DNA of 64,000 bases from CAZGUX01 sp964529305 (GTDB lineage: Bacteria > Acidobacteriota > Terriglobia > Bryobacterales > Bryobacteraceae), in the NCBI GenBank assembly GCA_964529305.1, contig CAZGUX010000202.1:1-64000 (forward strand). Direction: 5' to 3'. Each line of letters opens with the position of its first letter. Position 1 is the first letter of the stretch. Under the pieces are notes generated by a model that worked only from the letters and a program-made list of their open reading frames with translations, ran no database searches and was not told where the DNA came from. The position numbers and the translations under genes were made by a program. This document shows, in pieces, positions 1 to 6,731 of the stretch.

Positions 1-86
1 CCGAAGAACTCGGCATCCCCGATGACGAACTCCTGATTGAGGTCTCCGGCCTCGACCCCGCATCCGAACCCGGCCGGACCAACTGA
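1..86 (+). CDS. C-terminal end of an unidentified protein (partial)
   Basis: An open frame enters from the left window edge and ends at a TGA at 84-86, giving 27 acidic C-terminal residues (begins EELGIPDDELL, ends PGRTN). Bases 1-2 belong to the previous codon. Too little is visible to name the family. Because a terminase remnant follows on the same strand, a phage packaging gene such as a small terminase subunit is possible, but this is only a guess from position. Confidence 0.4.
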   Translation, partial: EELGIPDDELLIEVSGLDPASEPGRTN

Positions 87-371
87 ACCGGTCCCACCCT
101 CCCCGTTCGGAAAAATGCGAACATGTGCACACCTCTCCATCTCCGGAAGCTGCTCACCAGCCAACAGTTACCCGCACGAGGGGCCCGTTTCTGTTCGCAT
201 TTCCCGTTTTTTCAAAAATCTGAACACCTCCTCCGTGGCGCCGGTTTCCGACCGGCCCTCCACAGCGCCGTGGGTGGCCCCCACCAGGTGGGGCGGCCTT
301 CAGGCCGCGGCGGGCTTCACCCCGCCCCTCGTAGTGCAGACACTTGTGTCTGCAGCGTCTGCTTCTCCTCC
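87..371. other. Non-coding, rearranged stretch ahead of the terminase remnant
   Basis: About 285 bases without a credible gene. The frame open from 123 into the terminase reads low-complexity Arg/Pro/Gly-rich protein with no Walker A motif, so the N-terminal half of the terminase ATPase is absent. The right part (291-354) is a cluster of inverted repeats, described separately. It looks like a deletion or insertion scar rather than an intact regulatory region. Confidence 0.5.
291..354. repeat. Hairpin repeat cluster inserted in terminase gene
   Basis: Several GC-rich inverted repeats stand in a row, including GCGGCC/GGCCGC around 294-309 and a perfect 9-bp arm pair TGCAGACAC/GTGTCTGCA at 335-343 and 346-354. 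The 20 bases at 298-317 occur again exactly, as the reverse complement, at 48262-48281 in an unrelated intergenic space. This marks a dispersed element. It lies directly before the first recognisable terminase residues, so it probably interrupted or replaced the 5' part of that gene. Confidence 0.7.
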
Positions 372-722
372 GTCGACCTGCTTTTGCTTGATGAAGCCTC
401 CCGTATCCCCGACTCAACCTGGCTCGCCGTCCACCCCATGATCGTCGCCTCCCAGGGACCCGTCATCGCCATGAGCACTCCCGCCGGCCCCACCGGCTTT
501 TTCTGGCAGGCCTGGACCCAGGGCGGCCACGAGTGGTTCCGCATCGAAGTCCCCGCCACCCGCTGTCCCCGATTTACCCCCGAGGTGCTCGATCGCGAGC
601 GCCGCGTCCTCGGCGAATTCTGGTTCCGCCAGGAGTTCCTCTGCGAGTTCTCCACCAACGGCGACACCTTCTTCCCGCAGGCCGACCTCGCCCACCTGTT
701 CGAGGAGGTCTCTGCCTTATGA
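372..722 (+). pseudogene. Phage terminase large subunit, ATPase fragment
   Basis: From the codon at 372 the frame reads a Walker-B-like stretch VDLLLLDEASRIPD, then a coupling motif region (MSTPAGPTGFFWQAW) and WFRQEFLCEF, as in phage terminase large subunits of the Terminase_6/FluMu gp28-like type. The Walker A half expected upstream is missing and replaced by hairpin repeats. The frame stops at TGA 720-722, overlapping the ATG of the nuclease-domain frame at 719 (ATGA). In related proteins the ATPase and nuclease parts are one polypeptide, so this is a truncated and split gene, probably non-functional. Confidence 0.65.
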
Positions 723-1825
723 CCTTCATCGCCGGTCTCGACCTCGGCCGCCAGCGCGACCACTCCGCCCTCGCCATCGTCGAACCCCGCCAGCATCCCG
801 CCGGATGGGACCCGGTCCGCTTCTGCCGCCTCACCCGCTGGGATCTCTGCCTGCGCTCCCTCCACCGCTTCCCGCTCGGCACGCCCTATCAGGCCGTCGT
901 CGCCTCCGTCGAGGACACTGTGCGGACCAAAGCCTCCGGCGCGCCCCTGGTGGTCGATGCCACCGGCGTCGGCGCGGCCGTGCTCGAGATGTTCCGCCAC
1001 TCGTCCATCTATCTCCATCCGGTGGTCATCACGGGCGGAGATCATGTCAACTACGCCGCTGGCCGGTTGCACGCGCCCAAGACCGAAATCGTCACCACGC
1101 TGGCGCTGTTGCTGGAGCAGGACAAGTTCCGAATGGCTCGACACCTGGCCTTCGCGGAGGAGTTCCATCGCGAGATGACGAACTTCCGGGTGGATGCCCG
1201 GCCGGGCGGCCGGTTCCGGCTCGGAGCCTCGGGGGACGTCCACGATGATCTGGTGATGGCGGTCGCGCTGGCGGCGTGGTTCACGGTGCGGCAGCATCCC
1301 TACTTGCTGCACGACGCGCATGCCCCGCCGCCCTTGACGCTGTTCGGATCCGGGGACCGGCACGGGTCACCGCCCAAAAGGAACGCGGGTCCCCGGCCTG
1401 CCGGCCGGGGTTCGGATGGGGCATTATCCCCAGACACGCCAACAGAGCCAGAGCAGACCCGCCAGATACCCGGCCAGCGCCTGATATTCCTGATTCTTGA
1501 GATAGAGCGCGAGCCGGAACGGCTCGGAGCCGCTCCTGGCAGGCCAGCGCGGCCACAGGGCCGGCACGCGGAGAGCGTACTCCCGATACTCCGGAAACAA
1601 CTGGCGCAGGTGCTGCTCTTCCAGTTGAATCACGGGCAGGTACACGGCGAAAAAGACGACGGCGAACAACACCGCCAGTCCCGGTTGTCTGGCCGCGATC
1701 ACCAGGCCCGCCGCCACCAGCAGGGTCCCGGCGTACAGCGGATTTCGCATGAAGGCGTACGGCCCGCCGGCCGCCAGTTGCTGGTTCTTGGCGAGATGAC
1801 CCGCGGCCCAGGCCCGCAGGGCTAA
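719..1825 (+). CDS. Terminase large subunit nuclease domain, with run-on C-terminus
   Basis: The first about 200 residues match the RNase H-like nuclease half of phage terminase. They contain GLDLGRQRDHSALAIVE, VVDATGVGAAVLEM and HDDLVMAVALAAW, each supplying an acidic residue of the usual metal-binding triad. The start ATG at 719 overlaps the stop of the ATPase fragment. Homology ends near base 1320. From there to the stop at 1825 the frame is Arg/Pro-rich and runs antisense through the methyltransferase gene at 1424-1966, so the natural stop has probably been lost. A strong hairpin lies at 1391-1410. No other packaging or structural phage genes follow, so this is a lone remnant. The start could also lie further upstream by frameshift from 372. 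Confidence 0.55.
   Translation: MTFIAGLDLGRQRDHSALAIVEPRQHPAGWDPVRFCRLTRWDLCLRSLHRFPLGTPYQAVVASVEDTVRTKASGAPLVVDATGVGAAVLEMFRHSSIYLHPVVITGGDHVNYAAGRLHAPKTEIVTTLALLLEQDKFRMARHLAFAEEFHREMTNFRVDARPGGRFRLGASGDVHDDLVMAVALAAWFTVRQHPYLLHDAHAPPPLTLFGSGDRHGSPPKRNAGPRPAGRGSDGALSPDTPTEPEQTRQIPGQRLIFLILEIEREPERLGAAPGRPARPQGRHAESVLPILRKQLAQVLLFQLNHGQVHGEKDDGEQHRQSRLSGRDHQARRHQQGPGVQRISHEGVRPAGRQLLVLGEMTRGPGPQG
1391..1410. terminator. GC hairpin between convergent genes
   Basis: A perfect 8-bp inverted repeat, CCCCGGCC/GGCCGGGG, with a 4-base loop lies just past the end of terminase homology and 14 bases beyond the stop of the convergent methyltransferase gene. It may act as a bidirectional terminator. 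There is no T-run on either side, so a plain Rho-independent terminator is not demonstrated. Confidence 0.35.
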
Positions 1826-1966
1826 CCCCAGCAACGAAACCGGAACGCCGAGCGCGAGCGACTCCGCCGACGGCCGGGCAAACCACGCGAATGCCGCGAC
1901 CAGGACAAAACCGCTCGGGACGCGCAAGCGCGCGACCACGTCGGCGTAGCGTTTCGGGAAATTCAT
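1424..1966 (-). CDS. Isoprenylcysteine carboxyl methyltransferase (ICMT/PEMT)-family membrane protein
   Basis: 180 residues with four to five hydrophobic segments. The C-terminal half carries the ICMT/PEMT-family signature: GGPYAFMRNPLYAG around residues 67-80 and EEQHL at 116-120 followed by FPEYREY, which form the SAM-binding part in this family. Bacterial members methylate small or lipid substrates; the real substrate is unknown here. Its ATG overlaps the stop of the upstream heptosyltransferase gene (ATGA), so it is the last gene of a four-gene envelope operon. That context suggests a lipid or LPS-related substrate, which is inference. Confidence 0.8.
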   Translation of the reverse strand: MNFPKRYADVVARLRVPSGFVLVAAFAWFARPSAESLALGVPVSLLGLALRAWAAGHLAKNQQLAAGGPYAFMRNPLYAGTLLVAAGLVIAARQPGLAVLFAVVFFAVYLPVIQLEEQHLRQLFPEYREYALRVPALWPRWPARSGSEPFRLALYLKNQEYQALAGYLAGLLWLCWRVWG

Positions 1967-2949
1967 CGCGCGGGCAGGCTGCCTTGCTGGGCCTTGCCGG
2001 CCGCATGGGAATCGAGTTCGGCTTTGAGCGCGTCGAACACTTCGTCGGGCGAGATCGCGCGCAGCGAGGGATCGATCCCCATCCGGCGCTTGTAACTGGT
2101 GACCGCGCCGGGGCCCCGGATCGTCCGGAGCGAACCGCCATAGGGGCCGTTGCGGGCCGGATCCGTCGGGCCGTACAACGCTACACCGGGTTTGCCCAGG
2201 GCTGCCGCCAGGTGGAGCGGCCCGCTATCAACGCCGACCACCGCCGCGGCCCGCCTGGTGGCGTCGATCAGGCCGTCCAGCGACGAGACATGAACCTGTG
2301 CGGGAGCGGCTTTGCAGAGGGTCTCCACCGCGGCCGGCGCGCCGTTGACCACCAGGGGGATGCCGATCTCCCGATAGAGCCTGCCGGCCAGGTGGGCATA
2401 GTGCTCGATGGGCCACTGCTTGGATTCCCACCCGGCCAACGGACTCGCCAGAATAAACCGGCCTTCGGGCAGCGGTTCCTCCAGCTTGCCTTGGGGCAGA
2501 GGGAACTCCTTGAGCAGCGTGCGCGCGCCGGCCGCGGCGGCCAGTTCCAGGTGGCGTTCGACGATATGAGTCGCGTGCGCCTCCACGGGGTTGGAGTAGA
2601 ACCACGCGGCGAGGCGTTCCCGCGCCTGCGATCGGCAATACCCGAAGAGCCGATCCGGGTGTGCGCTGGAAGCGACGAAGGCGGACTTGATCAGGCCCTG
2701 GAAGTCGATCGCGAGATCGAACCGGGCGGCCCGTAGCGCGCCGCGCGTCGAGAGAATACTCGCCAGGCTCCGCCGGTCGAATTCGATGATCTCGTCGACA
2801 AACGGGTTCGCGTCCAGCAGGACGCGCCACTTCGGCTCGATCACCCAGGCGAGGCGGCAGCCGGGAAAACTGTGTTTCAGGCTGGCGGCGGCGGGCAGGG
2901 TGTGGATCACGTCGCCCATCGCCCCCAGCCGAATGACCAGAATCCGCAT
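1963..2949 (-). CDS. ADP-heptose:LPS heptosyltransferase I-like glycosyltransferase (GT9)
   Basis: 328 residues from the ATG at 2949. Translation can extend 42 codons upstream, but that part lies within the preceding gene, and the GT9 N-terminus MRILVIRLGAMGDVIHTLP starts exactly at this ATG. C-terminal GT9 hallmarks include GVDSGPLHLAAALGKP and YGPTDPARNGPYG. GT9 enzymes add L-glycero-D-manno-heptose from ADP-heptose to the LPS inner core on the cytoplasmic side of the inner membrane. It resembles WaaC more than WaaF. One base separates it from the upstream nucleotidyltransferase-like gene, and it overlaps the downstream ICMT gene, so all are probably co-translated. Confidence 0.85.
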   Translation of the reverse strand: MRILVIRLGAMGDVIHTLPAAASLKHSFPGCRLAWVIEPKWRVLLDANPFVDEIIEFDRRSLASILSTRGALRAARFDLAIDFQGLIKSAFVASSAHPDRLFGYCRSQARERLAAWFYSNPVEAHATHIVERHLELAAAAGARTLLKEFPLPQGKLEEPLPEGRFILASPLAGWESKQWPIEHYAHLAGRLYREIGIPLVVNGAPAAVETLCKAAPAQVHVSSLDGLIDATRRAAAVVGVDSGPLHLAAALGKPGVALYGPTDPARNGPYGGSLRTIRGPGAVTSYKRRMGIDPSLRAISPDEVFDALKAELDSHAAGKAQQGSLPAR

Positions 2950-2950
2950 G

Positions 2951-3340
2951 TCAGCTCTCGTACTTAGCCAGGACCCAGTCCACCAGGACCTGCCGCTCGC
3001 GCGCGTGAGTCTCCTGTTCCCGATATACGGCAACCGGGGCGAAAGATGCAACCGCTTTTTCCCACGCGCCCTCATCGGGGAGGACCACGAAATCGACGCC
3101 CGCGAGGGCAGCGACCAGTTCGGCCCGGGCCTCGAGATCGAGGATGGGCCGCTCGGGTTCCGTCAGGACGACCACCAGGGTTCCCTCCGGATGCGCGTTC
3201 CGGATCTCCCTGAGCCGGCGGAGGTAAGGAGCAACCAGGACGTCGAACGGGCCAACCAGGGCCACCGCGCGGGGCAAGTTGCCACGGACGGCGAGCGCGT
3301 GGGCCGCGTCCGCGGCCAGGATCTTGTTACGGGTATCCAC
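2951..3340 (-). CDS. HldE/RfaE2-like nucleotidyltransferase homologue lacking the HxGH site
   Basis: 129 residues from a GTG at 3340, sandwiched between two heptosyltransferase genes with 7-bp and 1-bp gaps. The pattern NKILAADAAHAL, GPFDVLVAPYLRRLREIR, LVVVLTEPERPILD, ARAELVAALAGVDFVVLPDE follows the cytidylyltransferase domain of HldE (ADP-heptose synthesis) along its length. In that family the first loop reads GCFDxLHxGH; here it is GPFDVLVAPY (residues 30-39), so both nucleotide-binding histidines are gone. The fold seems kept, but adenylyl transfer to heptose-1-phosphate is doubtful. It may be a regulatory or scaffolding paralogue, or a decaying copy; a genuine HldE is expected elsewhere in the genome. 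Confidence 0.7.
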   Translation of the reverse strand: MDTRNKILAADAAHALAVRGNLPRAVALVGPFDVLVAPYLRRLREIRNAHPEGTLVVVLTEPERPILDLEARAELVAALAGVDFVVLPDEGAWEKAVASFAPVAVYREQETHARERQVLVDWVLAKYES

Positions 3341-3347
3341 GAACCCT

Positions 3348-4400
3348 CTATTTCAACAGATTCGAGGCGAGCAGATCCAGCGCGACCGCGGCCACGCGAT
3401 CCGGCTTGACGCCCGTCATGCAGGGATGGCCGGGGATCGGGCATTCACGAAGCAGGCAGGGGCTGCAGTCGACAGGTTCCCGCACGATGCGGGTTAGCGG
3501 ACCGGTGGGCCCGGTGGCGACGTCGTCGGTCGCGCCGAAGATCGTGACCGTGGGAACGGCAAGAGCTGAGGCGATGTGCATCGCGCCGGAGTCGTTCGTG
3601 AGGAACAACTCGCAGGCGGCGGCCATTTCGATGAACTGGCCCAGACTGGTGGTTCCGGCAAAGACGTGAACCGGCGTGGCGGGCATCATCGCGGCGATCG
3701 ATTCGCACAGCGGCCGCTCCTGCGTCGAGCCGAACAACGCCACCGAGGCGCCGCGAGCACGGGCGAGGTGCGCGGCGGTCTGGGCGAAGTGCTCCGGAAT
3801 CCAGCGTTTGGCGTTGCCGTACGCGGCGCCCGGGCTGACCCCGATCACCGGCAGGGCGACACCCGCTGCCAGGAGGCGCGCTCGTCCGGCGGCCGATGCA
3901 TCGGCAATGCCTTCCAGGCGAATGGCGTCGACTTGGGGTATCTGGTCGATCAGGCCCGCCCTGCGGAGAAGTTCAAAGTAGTAGTAGCGTTGGTGCGCTG
4001 GAACCTGTCCGCGTTGGGGCACTGGCACGGCCTGCGTCAACAGCCATCGGCGGGCGTCCCGGTCGTACCCGATCCGCACCGGGATGCGGGCCAGCCAGGC
4101 GACCAGGGCCGCCTCAAACGCGTTCTGCAGCAGGATCGCGCAATCGAACCGCTCGCGGCGGAGGTCGTGCGCCGCCTGCCACTTCGCCCGCCAATCGCGC
4201 GCGCCCGAGGCGGCCGTGTAGGGAATCACGCGGTCGATCGCCGATTCGCGCCCGTAGAGATCGGCCACCCAGGGCCGCGCCAGCACGGCGAGGTGGGCGC
4301 GGGGAAACACGCGGCGGACCTCGCGAATGGTGGGCAGAGACATCACCGCGTCGCCCACCCAGTTGGTGGCCCGAACCAGGATGCGTGAAAAGGTCAACAC
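3348..4400 (-). CDS. waaF: ADP-heptose:LPS heptosyltransferase II (GT9)
   Basis: 350 residues from GTG 4400. The frame stays open to 4532, but the upstream 44 residues are unlike the family and the GT9 start LTFSRILVRATNWVGDAVMSLP begins here; TTG 4397 and an ATG at residue 28 of the longer frame are alternatives, and no clear ribosome site decides. RATNWVGDAVMSLPT and TNDSGAMHIASALAVPT near the C-terminus are typical of WaaF-type enzymes, which transfer the second heptose of the LPS inner core. It is the first gene of the operon waaF, nucleotidyltransferase-like, waaC-like, ICMT. Confidence 0.85.
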   Translation of the reverse strand: MLTFSRILVRATNWVGDAVMSLPTIREVRRVFPRAHLAVLARPWVADLYGRESAIDRVIPYTAASGARDWRAKWQAAHDLRRERFDCAILLQNAFEAALVAWLARIPVRIGYDRDARRWLLTQAVPVPQRGQVPAHQRYYYFELLRRAGLIDQIPQVDAIRLEGIADASAAGRARLLAAGVALPVIGVSPGAAYGNAKRWIPEHFAQTAAHLARARGASVALFGSTQERPLCESIAAMMPATPVHVFAGTTSLGQFIEMAAACELFLTNDSGAMHIASALAVPTVTIFGATDDVATGPTGPLTRIVREPVDCSPCLLRECPIPGHPCMTGVKPDRVAAVALDLLASNLLK

Positions 4401-4630
4401 CGGAAGGATACAGCAGAAGCACCCACTGTGTTTCTGCCCGGATTCCAGCATCGTCGCGCACGCTTCAGTGCAAGGGGATTTTCGCCCTGCGTGGAGGTTC
4501 CTTTTTGGACCTGACTGTAGGGCCCGCCCCACGAAGGCGCAGTCCCCTGATGCCGGAAAGCCGGAAGAGCTAAGATGAGGCCAGACGCAAGGAGTCCGGT
4601 TGATCCAGTCTGGAAGCCGGAAATGTGAGA

Positions 4631-4849
4631 ATGACAGTTCACCAGTATCTTCGAATGATCGCCGGAGCGTTTGTGCTGATCAGCCTCGCGCTCGGATATT
4701 TCGTGCACCCGGCATGGTTCCTCTTCACGGGCTTTGTCGGGCTCAACCTGTTTCAGTCCGCGTTCAGCGACTGGTGTCCGATGATGACCTGGCTGCGAAA
4801 GGCCGGCATCAAGGACTCGAAGCAAGAGCCGCAGCCGCGTCCCTCCTAA
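4631..4849 (+). CDS. DUF2892 (YgaP transmembrane-type) small membrane protein
   Basis: 72 residues with two predicted membrane segments (AGAFVLISLALGYFV and WFLFTGFVGLNLFQSAF) and the family mark NLFQSAFSDWCPM, where related proteins carry a Cys-Pro after the second helix. Members are found as the membrane tail of rhodanese YgaP and as stand-alone proteins; no firm function is known. Start ATG 4631 is preferred to the in-frame GTG at 4625. It ends four bases before the sigma-factor GTG, so the two may share a transcript. Confidence 0.75.
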   Translation: MTVHQYLRMIAGAFVLISLALGYFVHPAWFLFTGFVGLNLFQSAFSDWCPMMTWLRKAGIKDSKQEPQPRPS

Positions 4850-4852
4850 GCC

Positions 4853-5599
4853 GTGGATCCCGATACGGCCATCGGAGGCCCGGCGGCGCGCTTTCCCGAG
4901 ACGCGGCACACGTTGATGGAGGCGGCGCGCGGTAGCGATCCCGCCGAGCGCCGCCGCGCCGAGGAGACGTTGCTCGCCGCGTATTGGAAGCCGGTGTACA
5001 AGTACCTGCGCTTGAAGTGGCGGCTACCCAACGAAGACGCCAAGGACCTGACGCAGGGCTTTTTCACACGGGCCATCGGCCGCGAGTTCTTCGCCTCGTA
5101 CGAACCTGCGCGAGGCGGCTTCCGCACGTATCTCCGGGTCTGCGTCGATCGCTTCTGCGCGTCCGAGCACGAGCATTCCCAGCGGGAAAAGAGGGGCGGC
5201 GGGGCGACGCTGCTGCCGCTCGAGTTCGAGACGGCGGAGGGAGAACTGCGCGAAGTGGAGGTCGATTCAGGCTTCGACGTCGAACAGTTCTTCCATTCCG
5301 AATGGGTACGGTCGGTGTTTGACATCGCCCTGTCGCGATTTCAATCGAGGTGCGGGGCCAACGGCAAGGAAGTGCACTACCGCCTGTTCGCCCGGTACGA
5401 CCTGGAAGGCGGCCCCGAACTCAGCTACCGCGCCCTGGCGGAAGAATTCCGGTTGTCCGCCACCGATGTCACCAACTACCTGCACTGGGCGCGCAAGACC
5501 TTCCGCGAGGTGGTTCGCGAGACCGTCGCCGAGCTGACCGGGTCCGAGCGCGAGTTCCAGGAAGAGATGCGTGTCTTGCTGGGCCGCTCCACGGGGTGA
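4853..5599 (+). CDS. RNA polymerase sigma factor, ECF-like
   Basis: 248 residues from GTG 4853. Region 2 is recognisable around residues 40-100 (YWKPVYKYLRLKWRLPNEDAKDLTQGFF), with region 4 as a helix-turn-helix near residues 185-220 (LSYRALAEEFRLSATDVTNYLHWARKTFRE). A long linker of about 80 residues separates them. This form is common in Acidobacteria and Planctomycetes and often occurs without an adjacent anti-sigma factor; none is seen here. Only 13 bases separate it from the downstream Tat-type dehydratase gene, so it may control or be co-transcribed with sugar-acid catabolism. That link is inferred from position. Confidence 0.8.
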   Translation: MDPDTAIGGPAARFPETRHTLMEAARGSDPAERRRAEETLLAAYWKPVYKYLRLKWRLPNEDAKDLTQGFFTRAIGREFFASYEPARGGFRTYLRVCVDRFCASEHEHSQREKRGGGATLLPLEFETAEGELREVEVDSGFDVEQFFHSEWVRSVFDIALSRFQSRCGANGKEVHYRLFARYDLEGGPELSYRALAEEFRLSATDVTNYLHWARKTFREVVRETVAELTGSEREFQEEMRVLLGRSTG

Positions 5600-5612
5600 T
5601 ACCTTTCTCGCT

Positions 5613-6731
5613 ATGCGACGGCGTGACTTGTTTGCCCTCGGGTTGGCGGGCGCCCTGCCGGCAAGGGCTGCCGACCGGGTCCGGATCACCGGGATCAAGA
5701 GTCACTTTCTGCGCGGAGGCACAGGCCTGCTGCGTATCCTCACCGACCAGGGAATCGAGGGCTGGTCGAACGACATTACGGAGGACATGGCGCGTCTTCT
5801 GTTGCAGCCTCCCCTGCGCGACATCCTCATCGGCGCCGATGCCATGGAGCGCGAGAAACTCTGGCGGCAAATGCTGCACTGGGAGCGATTCCGCTGGCTG
5901 CCCCGCGGCCTGCGCGGCATGGTCGATACCGCGCTATGGGACATCGCGGGAAAGAAACTCGGCCTGCCGGTCTGGCGGTTGCTCGGCGCCTCTCGCGATC
6001 GTGTCCCCGGTTACAAGACGCAATCGGGCACCTTCGGCCCGGAAGGCGATCATCTCGACCACTATCTGAAATACGCGTTGCAGGCCAAGGCCGAGGGTTA
6101 TCTGGGCGCGAAGGACCATTGCTACAAAGGCGCCCGTTTCATGATGACTCTCGCAAAAGAGATGCGAGCCGCGGCCGGGCCGGACTTCCACCTGATGCAC
6201 GACGCCGTCCAGACCTACGACGTGTCCGATGCGATCAAGGTCGGCCGCGTGCTCGAGAAGTACGACTACCAGTGGCTGGAGGAGCCGATCCGCGATCAGG
6301 ACTACCTGGGGCTCAAGCAGGTGGCCGAGGCCCTCGACATTCGTGTCATCGCGGGCGAGTACTTCCCGTTCGAGCTGCACGCGTATTCGCAGCTCATCGC
6401 GATTGCCCAGGTCGACGGCATCAAGCCCAGCGATCCGCTGAGCGGCGGCATCACCGATCTCGTCAAGCTCGCCCACCTGGCCGAGTGCTTCGGCAAGCAC
6501 ATCCATGTCTCGAAGGGCGGCATGTGGGGATACTGCGGGTTGAACGTGAATGGCGGGATCGAAAACTGTCCGGTGATGGAATGTCACCGGCCATTCGAGC
6601 AGGATGTTCAACCGTTCATCCGGAACCCTCTGAAGATCGAAGGAGGCATGGTCCGGATGCCGGAAAAGCCGGGCCTCGGCATCGATCTGGACTGGAACGT
6701 GATCGACAACATGACGGAGAAAACCATATGA
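5613..6731 (+). CDS. Enolase-superfamily (mandelate racemase/muconate lactonizing-like) protein, Tat-type leader
   Basis: 372 residues from ATG 5613; the frame extends upstream only within the sigma gene. The N-terminus MRRRDLFALGLAGALPARAA looks like a short Tat signal. An N-terminal capping domain leads to the barrel, with candidate metal ligands in HLMHDAVQ, WLEEPI and IAGEYF, and a late HIHVSKGG that could supply a catalytic His. Enzymes of this group abstract the proton alpha to a carboxylate, usually dehydrating acid sugars. The substrate cannot be read from the sequence. It is translationally coupled (ATGA) to the mannonate-dehydratase-like gene, which supports an acid-sugar pathway. 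Confidence 0.8.
   Translation: MRRRDLFALGLAGALPARAADRVRITGIKSHFLRGGTGLLRILTDQGIEGWSNDITEDMARLLLQPPLRDILIGADAMEREKLWRQMLHWERFRWLPRGLRGMVDTALWDIAGKKLGLPVWRLLGASRDRVPGYKTQSGTFGPEGDHLDHYLKYALQAKAEGYLGAKDHCYKGARFMMTLAKEMRAAAGPDFHLMHDAVQTYDVSDAIKVGRVLEKYDYQWLEEPIRDQDYLGLKQVAEALDIRVIAGEYFPFELHAYSQLIAIAQVDGIKPSDPLSGGITDLVKLAHLAECFGKHIHVSKGGMWGYCGLNVNGGIENCPVMECHRPFEQDVQPFIRNPLKIEGGMVRMPEKPGLGIDLDWNVIDNMTEKTI

Noticed and set aside
291..354. CRISPR-like repeats
   Set aside because: The repeats are adjacent palindromes without regular spacers; no cas gene is in the window.
317..1363. Long minus-strand frame opposite the terminase remnant
   Set aside because: Arg/Gly-rich antisense shadow with no family motif; the plus-strand reading has clear terminase motifs.
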